Origin: an uncultured Aquimarina sp.
GTDB taxonomy: Bacteria > Bacteroidota > Bacteroidia > Flavobacteriales > Flavobacteriaceae
NCBI GenBank assembly: GCA_947500505.1
Contig: CANMSL010000003.1
Coordinates: 372,001 to 436,000, forward strand
Reading direction: 5' to 3'
DNA: 64,000 nt
This document shows, piece after piece, positions 56,087 to 64,000 of the stretch (its first letter is position 1; every line of letters begins with the position of its first letter). The notes below the pieces were generated by a model. It was not told the DNA's origin and ran no database searches. It saw nothing but the letters and a program-made list of their open reading frames with translations. The position numbers and the translations under genes were made by a program.

Positions 56087-58495
56087 ATGAATTTTGCTAC
56101 ATTGTCCACTACTATTTTCTTTATCCTAACTGTTTTTGTACACGCTCAAGAAAAGAATATATATTTCAAAGACTGGATTGATTTCAATAAAAACGGCAAA
56201 AAAGATATTTATGAGGATAAGAATGAATCTATTGATAAGCGAATAGAGAATTTGCTCTCACAAATGACATTGGATGAAAAAAGCTGCCAGATGGCAACGT
56301 TGTATGGTTATGGACGGGTATTGCAAGATGAATTGCCTACCAATGGCTGGAAAACTGAAATCTGGAAAGACGGTATTGGAAATATTGATGAACATCTTAA
56401 TAACCTTGCGTACCATCCAAATTCAGTAACCGATAAGGCCTGGCCACCTTCTAGTCATATTAAAGCTTTAAATACCGTACAGCGTTTTTTTGTAGAACAA
56501 ACCAGGCTGGGTATTCCTGTAGAGTTCACCAATGAGGGCATTAGAGGTCTTTGTCATAAAAAAGCTACGAGTTTTCCTTCTCAAATCGGAATCGGTTCTT
56601 CCTGGAATAAGGATCTTGTAGGTAAGATTGGTGAAATAACCGGAAAAGAAGCCAAATTGCTAGGGTATCATAATATATACTCACCCATACTAGATATTGC
56701 CCGAGACCCCAGATGGGGAAGAACGGTAGAATGTTATGGAGAAGATCCTTTTTTGGTGGGTACCCTGGGACAAGAAATGGTTAAAGCTCTTCAAAGGGAA
56801 AATGTAGTATCCACTATCAAACACTTTGCTGCATATAGTAGCCCTAAGGGTGGTAGAGATGGTAAAGCTCGTACAGACCCTCATTTTACAGAAAGAGAAT
56901 TGTTTTCTTTATATATGGCTCCTTTTGAAAAAGCTATAAAAGAAGCTGGTGCACTGGGAATTATGAGTTCATATAATGATTACAACGGTGTACCAGTTAC
57001 CGGGTCTCCTTATTTTTTAAATACAATACTTAGGAAACGATGGGGATTCAAGGGCTATGTAGTATCCGATAGCCGTGCCGTAGAGTTTATTTCTGATAAG
57101 CACAAAGTTGCCAAGGATCATAAAATGTCAGTTTTACAAGCAGTCGACGCCGGATTGAATATTAGAACTGACTTTAGTATGCCTCAAGATTACATTGTAC
57201 CCATTAGAGAATTAGTCAAAGAAAATAGATTATCAATGTCAACAATCGATGATAGGGTGCGAGATATTTTACGGGTAAAATTTTGGGAAGGGCTTTTTGA
57301 CCATCCATATCAAAATAATGGAGAGGAAGCAGATCGTTTAGTAAGTAATGTTGAATTTCAAAAAGTCTCCTATCAGGCGTCCAGAGAATCTATAGTACTC
57401 CTAAAAAACGAAAATGATCTTTTGCCTTTAGACTTTAGCAAATACAAATCGGTTTTAGTTACAGGGCCTAATGCTAAAGCTGTAAATCATTCTATAAGTC
57501 GTTACGGGCCATCAGATATTGATGTTATTTCAGTTTTTGAAGGGATTACAGAAAAATTCCCTGAAACCATTGACATCCAATACACTAAAGGATGTGATTT
57601 TTTTGATGAAAATTGGCCAGAGAGCGAGATCATTTCTCAAGAGCCTACCAAAAAAGAACAACTGGAAATTGATAAAGCGGTTAACCTTGCAAAAACAGTA
57701 GATTTAGTCATTGTAGTTGTTGGTGATGATGAAGAAACTGTAGGAGAGTCCAGGTCGAGAACTTCGCTCGATTTACCCGGTAACCAACAGCGATTGGTAG
57801 AATATATTTATAAGACGGGAACACCTGTTGTTGTTGTGCTCATTAACGGTCGCCCTATGAGCATTAATTGGATAGATAAGCATGTTCCTTCGATAGTCGA
57901 AGGATGGTTTCAGGGAAGGTACGGTGGTTATGCCATCGCCGAAGTATTAACCGGGGCTTACAATCCCGGAGGTAAACTTCCTATTTCGTTTCCAAAAACG
58001 GTAGGACAAATTCCAATGAATTTCCCTTCTAAACCGGGAGCCCAAGCTTCACAACCATCCCGAGGGCCCAATGGTTCTGGAAAAACTCGGGTTGATGGTT
58101 TTTTATATCCTTTTGGGTATGGCCTTAGCTATACTTCCTTTGACTATTCTAATTTAAAAATTAGTCACAAAAAGTTTGAGACTCCAGACACCGTTACCGT
58201 TTCTGTTGATGTTAAAAATACTGGCAACTATAAGGGTGATGAAGTGGTACAACTGTACTTTTCTGATATTCAATCGAGTGTTACGGTGTATGAGAAGCAA
58301 TTAAGAGGTTTTCAAAGAATAACACTAAAACCCAATGAACAAAAGACCGTTATTTTTAAGCTTACAGCAAATGACTTTGGACTCTACAACAGGAACATGG
58401 ATTTTGTTACCGAACCAGGAACGTTTGAAATCATGATTGGAAAGTCTTCGCAAGATATTGTGCTTCGGGATAGTATTGTTTTTGAGCAAAAATAG
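56087..58495 (+). CDS. GH3 beta-glycosidase
   Basis: The 802-residue exported protein (signal MNFATLSTTIFFILTVFVHAQ) has a short EF-hand-like stretch DFNKNGKKDIYED (residues 32-44), common before Bacteroidota GH3 domains. A TIM barrel follows with LLSQMTLDEKSCQM, GYHNIYSPILDIARDPRWGRTVECYGEDPFLVG, KHFAAYS and the nucleophile Asp in GYVVSDSRA (D328). Then come the alpha/beta sandwich (VVVVGDDEETVGESRSRTSLDLPGNQQ) and a C-terminal Fn3-like domain. Beta-glucosidase or beta-xylosidase activity is typical. The promoter carries operator B3, so it belongs to the second regulon. It is convergent with GH2. Confidence 0.92.
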   Translation: MNFATLSTTIFFILTVFVHAQEKNIYFKDWIDFNKNGKKDIYEDKNESIDKRIENLLSQMTLDEKSCQMATLYGYGRVLQDELPTNGWKTEIWKDGIGNIDEHLNNLAYHPNSVTDKAWPPSSHIKALNTVQRFFVEQTRLGIPVEFTNEGIRGLCHKKATSFPSQIGIGSSWNKDLVGKIGEITGKEAKLLGYHNIYSPILDIARDPRWGRTVECYGEDPFLVGTLGQEMVKALQRENVVSTIKHFAAYSSPKGGRDGKARTDPHFTERELFSLYMAPFEKAIKEAGALGIMSSYNDYNGVPVTGSPYFLNTILRKRWGFKGYVVSDSRAVEFISDKHKVAKDHKMSVLQAVDAGLNIRTDFSMPQDYIVPIRELVKENRLSMSTIDDRVRDILRVKFWEGLFDHPYQNNGEEADRLVSNVEFQKVSYQASRESIVLLKNENDLLPLDFSKYKSVLVTGPNAKAVNHSISRYGPSDIDVISVFEGITEKFPETIDIQYTKGCDFFDENWPESEIISQEPTKKEQLEIDKAVNLAKTVDLVIVVVGDDEETVGESRSRTSLDLPGNQQRLVEYIYKTGTPVVVVLINGRPMSINWIDKHVPSIVEGWFQGRYGGYAIAEVLTGAYNPGGKLPISFPKTVGQIPMNFPSKPGAQASQPSRGPNGSGKTRVDGFLYPFGYGLSYTSFDYSNLKISHKKFETPDTVTVSVDVKNTGNYKGDEVVQLYFSDIQSSVTVYEKQLRGFQRITLKPNEQKTVIFKLTANDFGLYNRNMDFVTEPGTFEIMIGKSSQDIVLRDSIVFEQK

Positions 58496-58497
58496 CT

Positions 58498-58519
58498 CTG
58501 TAAACGATTGTTTTTACAG
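58498..58519. terminator. Possible shared terminator between GH3 and GH2
   Basis: CTGTAAA and TTTACAG form a 7-bp stem with an 8-nt loop in the 38-bp gap between two convergent genes. On the minus strand a short T-rich stretch (AGCTATTTTTG) follows. The stem is weak and there is no long T run on the plus strand, so the call is tentative. Confidence 0.35.
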
Positions 58520-58533
58520 TCACATTCTCTAAA

Positions 58534-61500
58534 CTAATCAAAGAACGGATATTTTGTATTTGCTTTGGAAGCACTAAGTATCTTAAAGCTGTCTTGGATG
58601 ATACCTAGCTCTGATGCCGGAAGTGGCTTTTTTGGTGCTTTAAAACGTGTGCCCATTCCTGATACTCCTACATTATGACTGAGTGTTATTTGCTTATCTA
58701 TTTTTCCAAAAGATACATTAGCCGCGTTGCAAACCCACAGAGGGCTCTGTTTACCATTGCCTTTTAGAGTAATAACATCAACCTTCGCTCTGTTGCCATC
58801 AAAAATATATGTATTACTTTTAGACACGGAATAAAAGCCCCTTATGACCAATTCGTGCTTATGAGGATACGAATTATAAGGTCCGTCGCCCAACCAGTTT
58901 ATGGTATTGTAGATAGGCGAAAATAAAAAAGTTACACCTAACTCCAGAAAGTAGTCCGTACAGTCCTGAACATTAAGTTCATAGTGATAGTCTATAGAAC
59001 CATCTTGTCTAATCGTTAAGATATTACTTAAAAGTATTGTTTCCTTTGGATTATCTGGCCTGTGAAACTCGTATATGGTCATTAAAAACTTATCCTCTGC
59101 CGTTTCATAATAACTCATTTTTTCCAACTTTGCGTTTTTGAGAATTGCCGGCTCCCAAAACTTACTCTTAAGTTGTTCCCTATACATTTTACGCTCAGAA
59201 ACATTTGGTTTTCTTCCTACACGTAAATGGGGTCCGGTCATTTGAACTTTGTTATCGGCTACGAATTGAATTATACCATCCGGATTAATTTTAAGGGTAG
59301 TTTTATCATCATTGTTAAGCACAATCTCTTCAGGCACCTTTTTAGCTTTCAGACTTTCAAATCTCTTTTTAATACTGTTAAAACTATTATCGGACTTATT
59401 CCAATAATGTTTCACACCACTATCTAAAAGAAGTCGGATAGTATGCTCATAGATCATACGATTGTTGTGGTCTACTACCTCCAAATGAAGTAAGTTTTCT
59501 GAATTACCTAAGTCGGGCAATTGGAAACTGGGTACGTTTATTTTTGCTGTATCACGCGCAGTAATAGAATATTTAGATTCAAATGACGCAATTTCCTTAT
59601 TATTTGAGGTTATTTTCCACAAAAATTTTACCTTATCCGTACTGATAAAATCATAATGGTTAACACAAGTAACACTCAAATCCGCATCGTCATCTTTTAG
59701 AATTACACTTTCTTCTAATATTTTAATTGGTGTGTACACTTTTTTGGTTTGATAAAAATCTACAGAAGGGTTTCGGTCAGCAAAAACCAATCCATCATTT
59801 CCAAATTCACCTCTACCATCAAGAACTGTTTTTTCATCTAACCAAAAGTCCGTAGAAATATCATGAGGATGTTTGAAACCGCTGTTGGATATGTAAGGAT
59901 CTAGGACATTGGTCAAAAAATCTTTTGCATTATTATCTTCTTCACTTTCCTTACTCGATTGATCATTGGAACTTGAAATTATATTACCATTAACTTTCCT
60001 ACGGATCCCCTGATCCATCCAATGCCATATAATTCCACCTACAAACTTATCTGATCTTTGCATAATATCCCATTTCTCAGCTAGAGCTCCAAAAGCCTGT
60101 CCACTTGAATGGTTATATTCTGTTATTAAAATTGGATAACGGATAGATGTATTATTTTTAAGTGCTTCGAGATGCGATGTGTTTGAATAGTGAATTGAAA
60201 ATACATCTAAAAAATCTGGAATTCCAGAGTATAGGTTTGGGTCTTCATAACTTAAATTTCCTCCCGGATAAAGTACAGGTCGTGTGCTATCTAACATTTT
60301 AAGAAACTTGGCACCCTTATTCATATACAGTGAGGCCGTATGCTCATTGCCAAAACACCATAAGATATTGGAAGTACTGTTTTTATCACGGTCAAACGAC
60401 AATTGTGTACGAGATAAGATGGCTGCCAGAAAGCCTGGGTTATCTAATTTTCTATTGGTATTTATTGGAATTTCATTTAGAACATACATCCCAAGCTCGT
60501 CACAAACTTCAAGCAAGTGCGGATTTGGTGGATAATGTGAGCACCTTACCGTATTTATATTTGCTTCTTTCATAAGCTTTATATCCTGTATGCGTTGCTC
60601 ATTAGTAACTGCCATACCAGCATCCCAATGAAGCTCGTGCAATCCTACTCCTCGAATTTTAATAGGGCTACCGTTTAATTTAAGAATACCATTTTCTATT
60701 GTAACTTCTCTTAAGCCAACTCTTTTGGTTATTTGATGCATAAACTTACCGTCTTCTTTTAACCTAATTTTTAAATCATATAATTGCGGTGTTTCAGCAT
60801 TCCATAAATGTGGTTGCTCAATGTTAAAACTAAATGATACTGGACTCGGTGAGCGATAATCATCAATCCAATAGACTTTCTTTTTTATCGTTGCTATTAA
60901 ATTATCACGATAGCTAAGTTCTACATCCAAAGAAAGTTCTGGTAAGTCTGCTTGTTCATAATTGTATATGTAAAACTTGTCTTCGTAAAAATGATTTACA
61001 ACAATGTCTCCACTTAATGTGGCTTGGGTGCTATCTTTAACAGTGGTTTTTAGCGTATAATCCTCGATATGTGACATTGGCAGTGCCGACAAGTAAACAT
61101 CTCTGAATATTCCTGAAAGTGCCCAACTATCATGATAATCAAAGTCTTTATGAGGAAAATCGCGATACACTTTTAGGACTAAAGCATTTGGCTCATCAAA
61201 TTGGACAAAATGTGTTATGTTGAATTGAGATCGATTGTATGGACTTTCAAAAAAACCTATGTTCTTACCGTTCAGCCAAAGCTCAAATCCATAGGCTACA
61301 CCTTCAAAAGTAAGAACGACATTTTTCTCTTTCCATGCTTTTGGTAAAGAAAATTCTCTACGGTATACGCCAACGACACTGTCGGGAATGCTTCTTCCAT
61401 AATGTGGTACTTCAAAACCCTGCATTTCCCAATTTCCGGGAACTTTAATATCGTCCCATTGGCTATCATTAAAGTTGATTTTAGAAAAAATGGATGGCTT

Positions 61501-61650
61501 AATGGAGCTTTGTTCTCTAAAAAGTTTAAATTTCCAATCTCCATTTAAATTATTGAACCACTTTAATTCTTCGTATTCTTGTGCAATGATGACCGTGTTA
61601 ACAGCAAAGAACACCTTCAAAAATAACAAGTAAAAAGTACTTTTTTTCAT
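58534..61650 (-). CDS. GH2 beta-galactosidase-like enzyme (LacZ architecture)
   Basis: The 1038-residue protein has a signal peptide to about residue 24. It has a sugar-binding jelly roll (about 35-190), two Ig-like domains, the TIM barrel (about 325-600, with LHELHWDAGMAVTNEQRIQDIKLMKEANINTVRCSHYPP) and a C-terminal LacZ-small-chain-type domain (about 760-1030). The acid/base is the Glu of WCFGNEHT (E436) and the nucleophile the Glu of ITEYNHSSG (E511). LacZ has GNES and EYAHAMG here, so the subsite residues after both glutamates differ and the substrate may not be plain galactoside. It lies downstream of susCD but is separated from it by a terminator. Confidence 0.9.
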   Translation of the reverse strand: MKKSTFYLLFLKVFFAVNTVIIAQEYEELKWFNNLNGDWKFKLFREQSSIKPSIFSKINFNDSQWDDIKVPGNWEMQGFEVPHYGRSIPDSVVGVYRREFSLPKAWKEKNVVLTFEGVAYGFELWLNGKNIGFFESPYNRSQFNITHFVQFDEPNALVLKVYRDFPHKDFDYHDSWALSGIFRDVYLSALPMSHIEDYTLKTTVKDSTQATLSGDIVVNHFYEDKFYIYNYEQADLPELSLDVELSYRDNLIATIKKKVYWIDDYRSPSPVSFSFNIEQPHLWNAETPQLYDLKIRLKEDGKFMHQITKRVGLREVTIENGILKLNGSPIKIRGVGLHELHWDAGMAVTNEQRIQDIKLMKEANINTVRCSHYPPNPHLLEVCDELGMYVLNEIPINTNRKLDNPGFLAAILSRTQLSFDRDKNSTSNILWCFGNEHTASLYMNKGAKFLKMLDSTRPVLYPGGNLSYEDPNLYSGIPDFLDVFSIHYSNTSHLEALKNNTSIRYPILITEYNHSSGQAFGALAEKWDIMQRSDKFVGGIIWHWMDQGIRRKVNGNIISSSNDQSSKESEEDNNAKDFLTNVLDPYISNSGFKHPHDISTDFWLDEKTVLDGRGEFGNDGLVFADRNPSVDFYQTKKVYTPIKILEESVILKDDDADLSVTCVNHYDFISTDKVKFLWKITSNNKEIASFESKYSITARDTAKINVPSFQLPDLGNSENLLHLEVVDHNNRMIYEHTIRLLLDSGVKHYWNKSDNSFNSIKKRFESLKAKKVPEEIVLNNDDKTTLKINPDGIIQFVADNKVQMTGPHLRVGRKPNVSERKMYREQLKSKFWEPAILKNAKLEKMSYYETAEDKFLMTIYEFHRPDNPKETILLSNILTIRQDGSIDYHYELNVQDCTDYFLELGVTFLFSPIYNTINWLGDGPYNSYPHKHELVIRGFYSVSKSNTYIFDGNRAKVDVITLKGNGKQSPLWVCNAANVSFGKIDKQITLSHNVGVSGMGTRFKAPKKPLPASELGIIQDSFKILSASKANTKYPFFD

Positions 61651-61822
61651 TTAAGTCTTTCCTAAGATGTTGTTAATACCTGATCTTAATGATTCTAATC
61701 ATTTCAAAAAAATATCCAAAAGACTACGTAAAACCATGCATTTTAATTAATAACTCTTTCATAATTTCCTTTCATTGTGAAAATAACTTTTTAAAATGGA
61801 AATAAAAATAGTATCGCTTAAC

Positions 61823-61842
61823 CTGATTGTACTAACAATCAG
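61823..61842. promoter_or_regulatory. Inverted repeat upstream of GH2
   Basis: CTGATTGT and ACAATCAG form a perfect 8-bp inverted repeat around ACTA, 173 bp before the GH2 start. It is unlike both LacI operator families, and no T run follows on either strand. It may be a regulator site or a leader hairpin. Confidence 0.4.
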
Positions 61843-62006
61843 CTAAAATTAGTTAATTCATATTATAAGGCTAAATCAATATAAAGCAACACAAATGTCA
61901 AATTAAATAAAGTCATAAATACGTTTTGCGGAATTGTTTAAAATTCAAATGGGCTTTGGATATATTCGATTAATGAATGGTTATATAAAGATACAATTAC
62001 TTCCTT

Positions 62007-62048
62007 TTAAAAAATCAGGCTTATTTAGGACTTTAAATAAACCTGATT
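62007..62048 (-). terminator. Rho-independent terminator of susCD
   Basis: Read on the minus strand, AATCAGG-TTATTTA pairs with TAAATAA-CCTGATT with one internal mismatch and a 6-nt loop, and is followed at once by a run of six T. It lies about 43 bp after the susD stop and ends the susCD transcript before GH2. Confidence 0.75.
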
Positions 62049-62090
62049 GACTTAATAAATAACTAACTCAAAAAATTTATAAGCCTAAAA

Positions 62091-63623
62091 TTAATATCCA
62101 GAATTTTGCGGTAGCAAATTTGGATTTCTCTGTAATTCATCGCCAGGGAGGGGGAATAAATAATCCCGATCAGGGTCAAAATTAGGTTGCGGTTCTAGCC
62201 CCATTGATCCAAACACCTCAGGGCCTAATTGTCTTCTTTTAATATCAAACCAGCGTTTGAACTCAAAAGAAAGCTCCCACTTGCGTTCCTCTAAGACCAT
62301 ATCCCTAAATTCATCCTGAGACATCCCCGCTGCAATATCTTCTGGGAAAGGCGACGTAATATCTGCTCCGTTACCATTACGCGCTCTTTGTCTCACTCTA
62401 TTTACATAACTAGCAGCTTCACCACTACCTGGTGAAATTTCATTAAGGGCTTCTGCCGCGATTAATAACACTTCAGCATAACGCATCATAGCATAGTTTC
62501 GCGCAGATGCCCTTCCGTTACCTGAGGCTGTTTCTCCTGGGAAGCGTGTATACTTAGCAACGTAAGCACTCGCAATATTTCTAGAGTCAAAGTCTGGAAA
62601 GCGGATAAAAGGCTCTTCAACACCATTAAAAACACCTGTAGTATCTAAACTTACTGCCTTTCTATAATCTCTACCATCCCATCTGTTGTAGACATTTATT
62701 GTGGGGACTGCTACAGACCAACCGCCACCAATATTTCCGCGTTCATTAGCACGTATACCGGTTAATGCCGCATGAAAATCATTACCATTATTAAAATTTG
62801 TGAAACTGTTGAAATCAAGATTCCACAAAGGTTCTTGTAAATTACCAGTTAAATCAGCCACAAATAGATTTTGATAATCTTGCTCCAGATTTAATTGGTA
62901 GGTTCCCTCATTGTCAATTATTGATTTCGCTTCATTATAAGCCTCTTGGTAATTATTTCTAGTTAAATAGACTGAGGCCAAATATCCAGACGCTGATGCC
63001 TTTGATGGCAACGCACGGGTTGACTGAACATTAGGAAGCCAGGTTTTGGCAAATTGTAAATCAGCGATTATATTTTCATAAATTTCATCAACGGATGACT
63101 TTTCAATCGAAGCAGAGCCATCACTACCTGATACAGGCCTATCGATATAGGGTATTTCTCCATATAGTCTTACCAAGAGGTAATATGCCCAAGCTCTTAA
63201 AAAGTGCGCCTGTGCTTTTACTGTATTAACTCGCTCTTCAGAAAAACCAGATAATCCTTCTGCTCCGACAATAGCTTCATTGCATGCAGCAATTATTTGA
63301 TATGTGGTCCCCCAAAAAACCGTGATCATACCATTATCATCTGCCATTTGAAAAGCATCAACATCTTTTCTTCGTTGCGGAGTTCCTTGGTCTCCAATCG
63401 ATACCATATCGCCTCTTAGCATAATAGGTAAACTTGCTTTTCTACCCCAATGCGTTTCAGAGGCCATTACCCCAATTGCACCATTAATAGCCAATTGTAA
63501 GTCCTCAGGTGTTTGAAATAATCCATCTGGCGAGAGTATCCCAACAGGTTCTTCTTCTAAATCCGAGCATCCTACTAATAAAAACAAAGTTAGTAGAGCA
63601 AATAAACTTATATAATTTTTCAT
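62091..63623 (-). CDS. SusD/RagB-family surface glycan-binding lipoprotein
   Basis: SusD proteins cap the SusC channel and bind the oligosaccharide at the cell surface. The 510-residue protein has a lipoprotein signal ending LLVGCSDLEEEP with acidic residues after Cys (surface export). It carries helical TPR-like blocks (VNTVKAQAHFLRAWAYYLLVRLYGEIPYID, VDEIYENIIADLQFAKTWLP) and the family C-terminal pattern YAMMRYAEVLLIAAEALNE, EERKWELSFEFKRWFDIKR and LFPLPGDELQRNPNL. It lies 11 bp after susC. The glycan cannot be deduced from sequence alone. Confidence 0.95.
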   Translation of the reverse strand: MKNYISLFALLTLFLLVGCSDLEEEPVGILSPDGLFQTPEDLQLAINGAIGVMASETHWGRKASLPIMLRGDMVSIGDQGTPQRRKDVDAFQMADDNGMITVFWGTTYQIIAACNEAIVGAEGLSGFSEERVNTVKAQAHFLRAWAYYLLVRLYGEIPYIDRPVSGSDGSASIEKSSVDEIYENIIADLQFAKTWLPNVQSTRALPSKASASGYLASVYLTRNNYQEAYNEAKSIIDNEGTYQLNLEQDYQNLFVADLTGNLQEPLWNLDFNSFTNFNNGNDFHAALTGIRANERGNIGGGWSVAVPTINVYNRWDGRDYRKAVSLDTTGVFNGVEEPFIRFPDFDSRNIASAYVAKYTRFPGETASGNGRASARNYAMMRYAEVLLIAAEALNEISPGSGEAASYVNRVRQRARNGNGADITSPFPEDIAAGMSQDEFRDMVLEERKWELSFEFKRWFDIKRRQLGPEVFGSMGLEPQPNFDPDRDYLFPLPGDELQRNPNLLPQNSGY

Positions 63624-63634
63624 AACTACTATTT

Positions 63635-64000
63635 TTAAAATGTTAAATTGACTGCAAACGTTATTGATCGAATGTTTGGATAACTTCCGTACTGGAAACC
63701 ACGATTTACATTACTATCTCTATAGTTCGCCTCTGGATCAGTCCCTGGAAAATCTGTAAATGTCAGCAAATTTTGTCCACTAAGTGATATTCTAGCTCGT
63801 TTCATACCAATTCTCGACACTACATCAGATGGTAAATTATAACCTAGCGATACATTTTTTAGACGTACGTAGCTGCCGTCATAAACAAAACGTGATGTGT
63901 TTCTCTTTTGTCTGGTTTTTGCAGAAGGAACGTTTGTATCGGTATTGGTGGGTGTCCAAGCATTAAGCGCCTCTGTTGTCGCATTGGACTGTCCTGATGC
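63635..64000 (-). CDS. SusC/RagA TonB-dependent receptor, C-terminal fragment
   Basis: The frame is open from the stop at 63635 to the window edge (122 codons), so the gene continues beyond the window. The visible part carries the classic SusC end: ATTEALNAWTPTNTDTNVPS, then RFVYDGSYVRLKNVSLGYNLP, RISLSGQNLLTFTDFPGTDPEA and a final strand ITFAVNLTF. It is the outer-membrane transporter partner of the SusD at 62091. Only the last barrel strands are seen, so nothing can be said about its N-terminal signal or plug. Confidence 0.93.
   Translation of the reverse strand, partial: ASGQSNATTEALNAWTPTNTDTNVPSAKTRQKRNTSRFVYDGSYVRLKNVSLGYNLPSDVVSRIGMKRARISLSGQNLLTFTDFPGTDPEANYRDSNVNRGFQYGSYPNIRSITFAVNLTF

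Larger units (their letters stand above)
61651..62090. other. Noncoding gap between susD and GH2
   Basis: This 440-bp stretch has no convincing gene. It holds the susCD terminator (62007-62048) and a short perfect inverted repeat, CTGATTGT/ACAATCAG, at 61823-61842. The promoter of the GH2 gene must lie in the left half, but I found no clear TAnnTTTG element for it. Confidence 0.7.

Overview
This is AT-rich DNA from a marine-type Bacteroidota, most likely a Flavobacteriaceae member. The evidence is the SusC/SusD pair at the right edge, two proteins with type IX secretion (T9SS) sorting domains, many lipoproteins with short lipoboxes, a TAnnTTTG-type promoter and no Shine-Dalgarno pattern. Almost every gene serves the breakdown of acidic plant or algal polysaccharide and the catabolism of the released hexuronates. 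No rRNA, tRNA or CRISPR array was seen.

Region A (1-22348) is a galacturonan/hexuronate locus. On the minus strand lie kdgK, eda and a TRAP uptake system (dctP and the first codons of dctQ). Divergent from them are uxaA, an SDR fructuronate reductase and uxuA. Next comes a minus-strand operon (6477-18104) with a Xanthomonas/Caulobacter-type TonB receptor, a beta-helix lipoprotein that may stand in for SusD, two GH28 proteins, an unassigned (alpha/alpha)6 protein, a GH2 beta-glucuronidase-like enzyme and an exported enolase-superfamily enzyme. Then lacI, uxaC and uxaB run on the plus strand. A shared palindrome, GCAATCGATTGC, occurs before kdgK/uxaA, the TonB receptor and lacI, and again inside uxaC. 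I infer that it is the operator of the LacI protein at 18428.

An insertion sequence (about 22542-24073) with 14-bp inverted ends sits between region A and region B.

Region B (24128-33899) is a second hexuronate module. A minus-strand operon holds a fructuronate-reductase-like SDR, uxaE, a second uxuA, kduI, kduD, a DUF4861 lipoprotein and exuT. It is divergent from a GRP-type sugar transporter and a GH88 unsaturated glucuronyl hydrolase. KduI, KduD and GH88 point to unsaturated uronides made by polysaccharide lyases. KDG made here must use the only kdgK-eda pair in the window, in region A.

Region C (33943-48325) is a minus-strand block with L-fucose isomerase, an AraB-like kinase, a GH141-like beta-helix protein, GH130, an MFS transporter, a GHL6/GH151-like putative fucosidase, a nucleoside hydrolase, a ribokinase, a FucP-like symporter and a second LacI regulator.

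Region D (48553-64000) holds two large T9SS-secreted proteins (a BNR beta-propeller with carbohydrate-binding modules and a 1514-residue beta-helix protein), a GH3, a LacZ-type GH2, SusD and the C-terminal end of SusC. A second palindrome family, GTTAA(A/T)CGTTTAAC, links the region B divergent promoter, the large-lyase/GH3 divergent promoter and, more weakly, the fucI promoter. I infer that it is the operator of the LacI protein at 47303. The window therefore looks like two adjacent regulons that converge on one KDG kinase/aldolase step.
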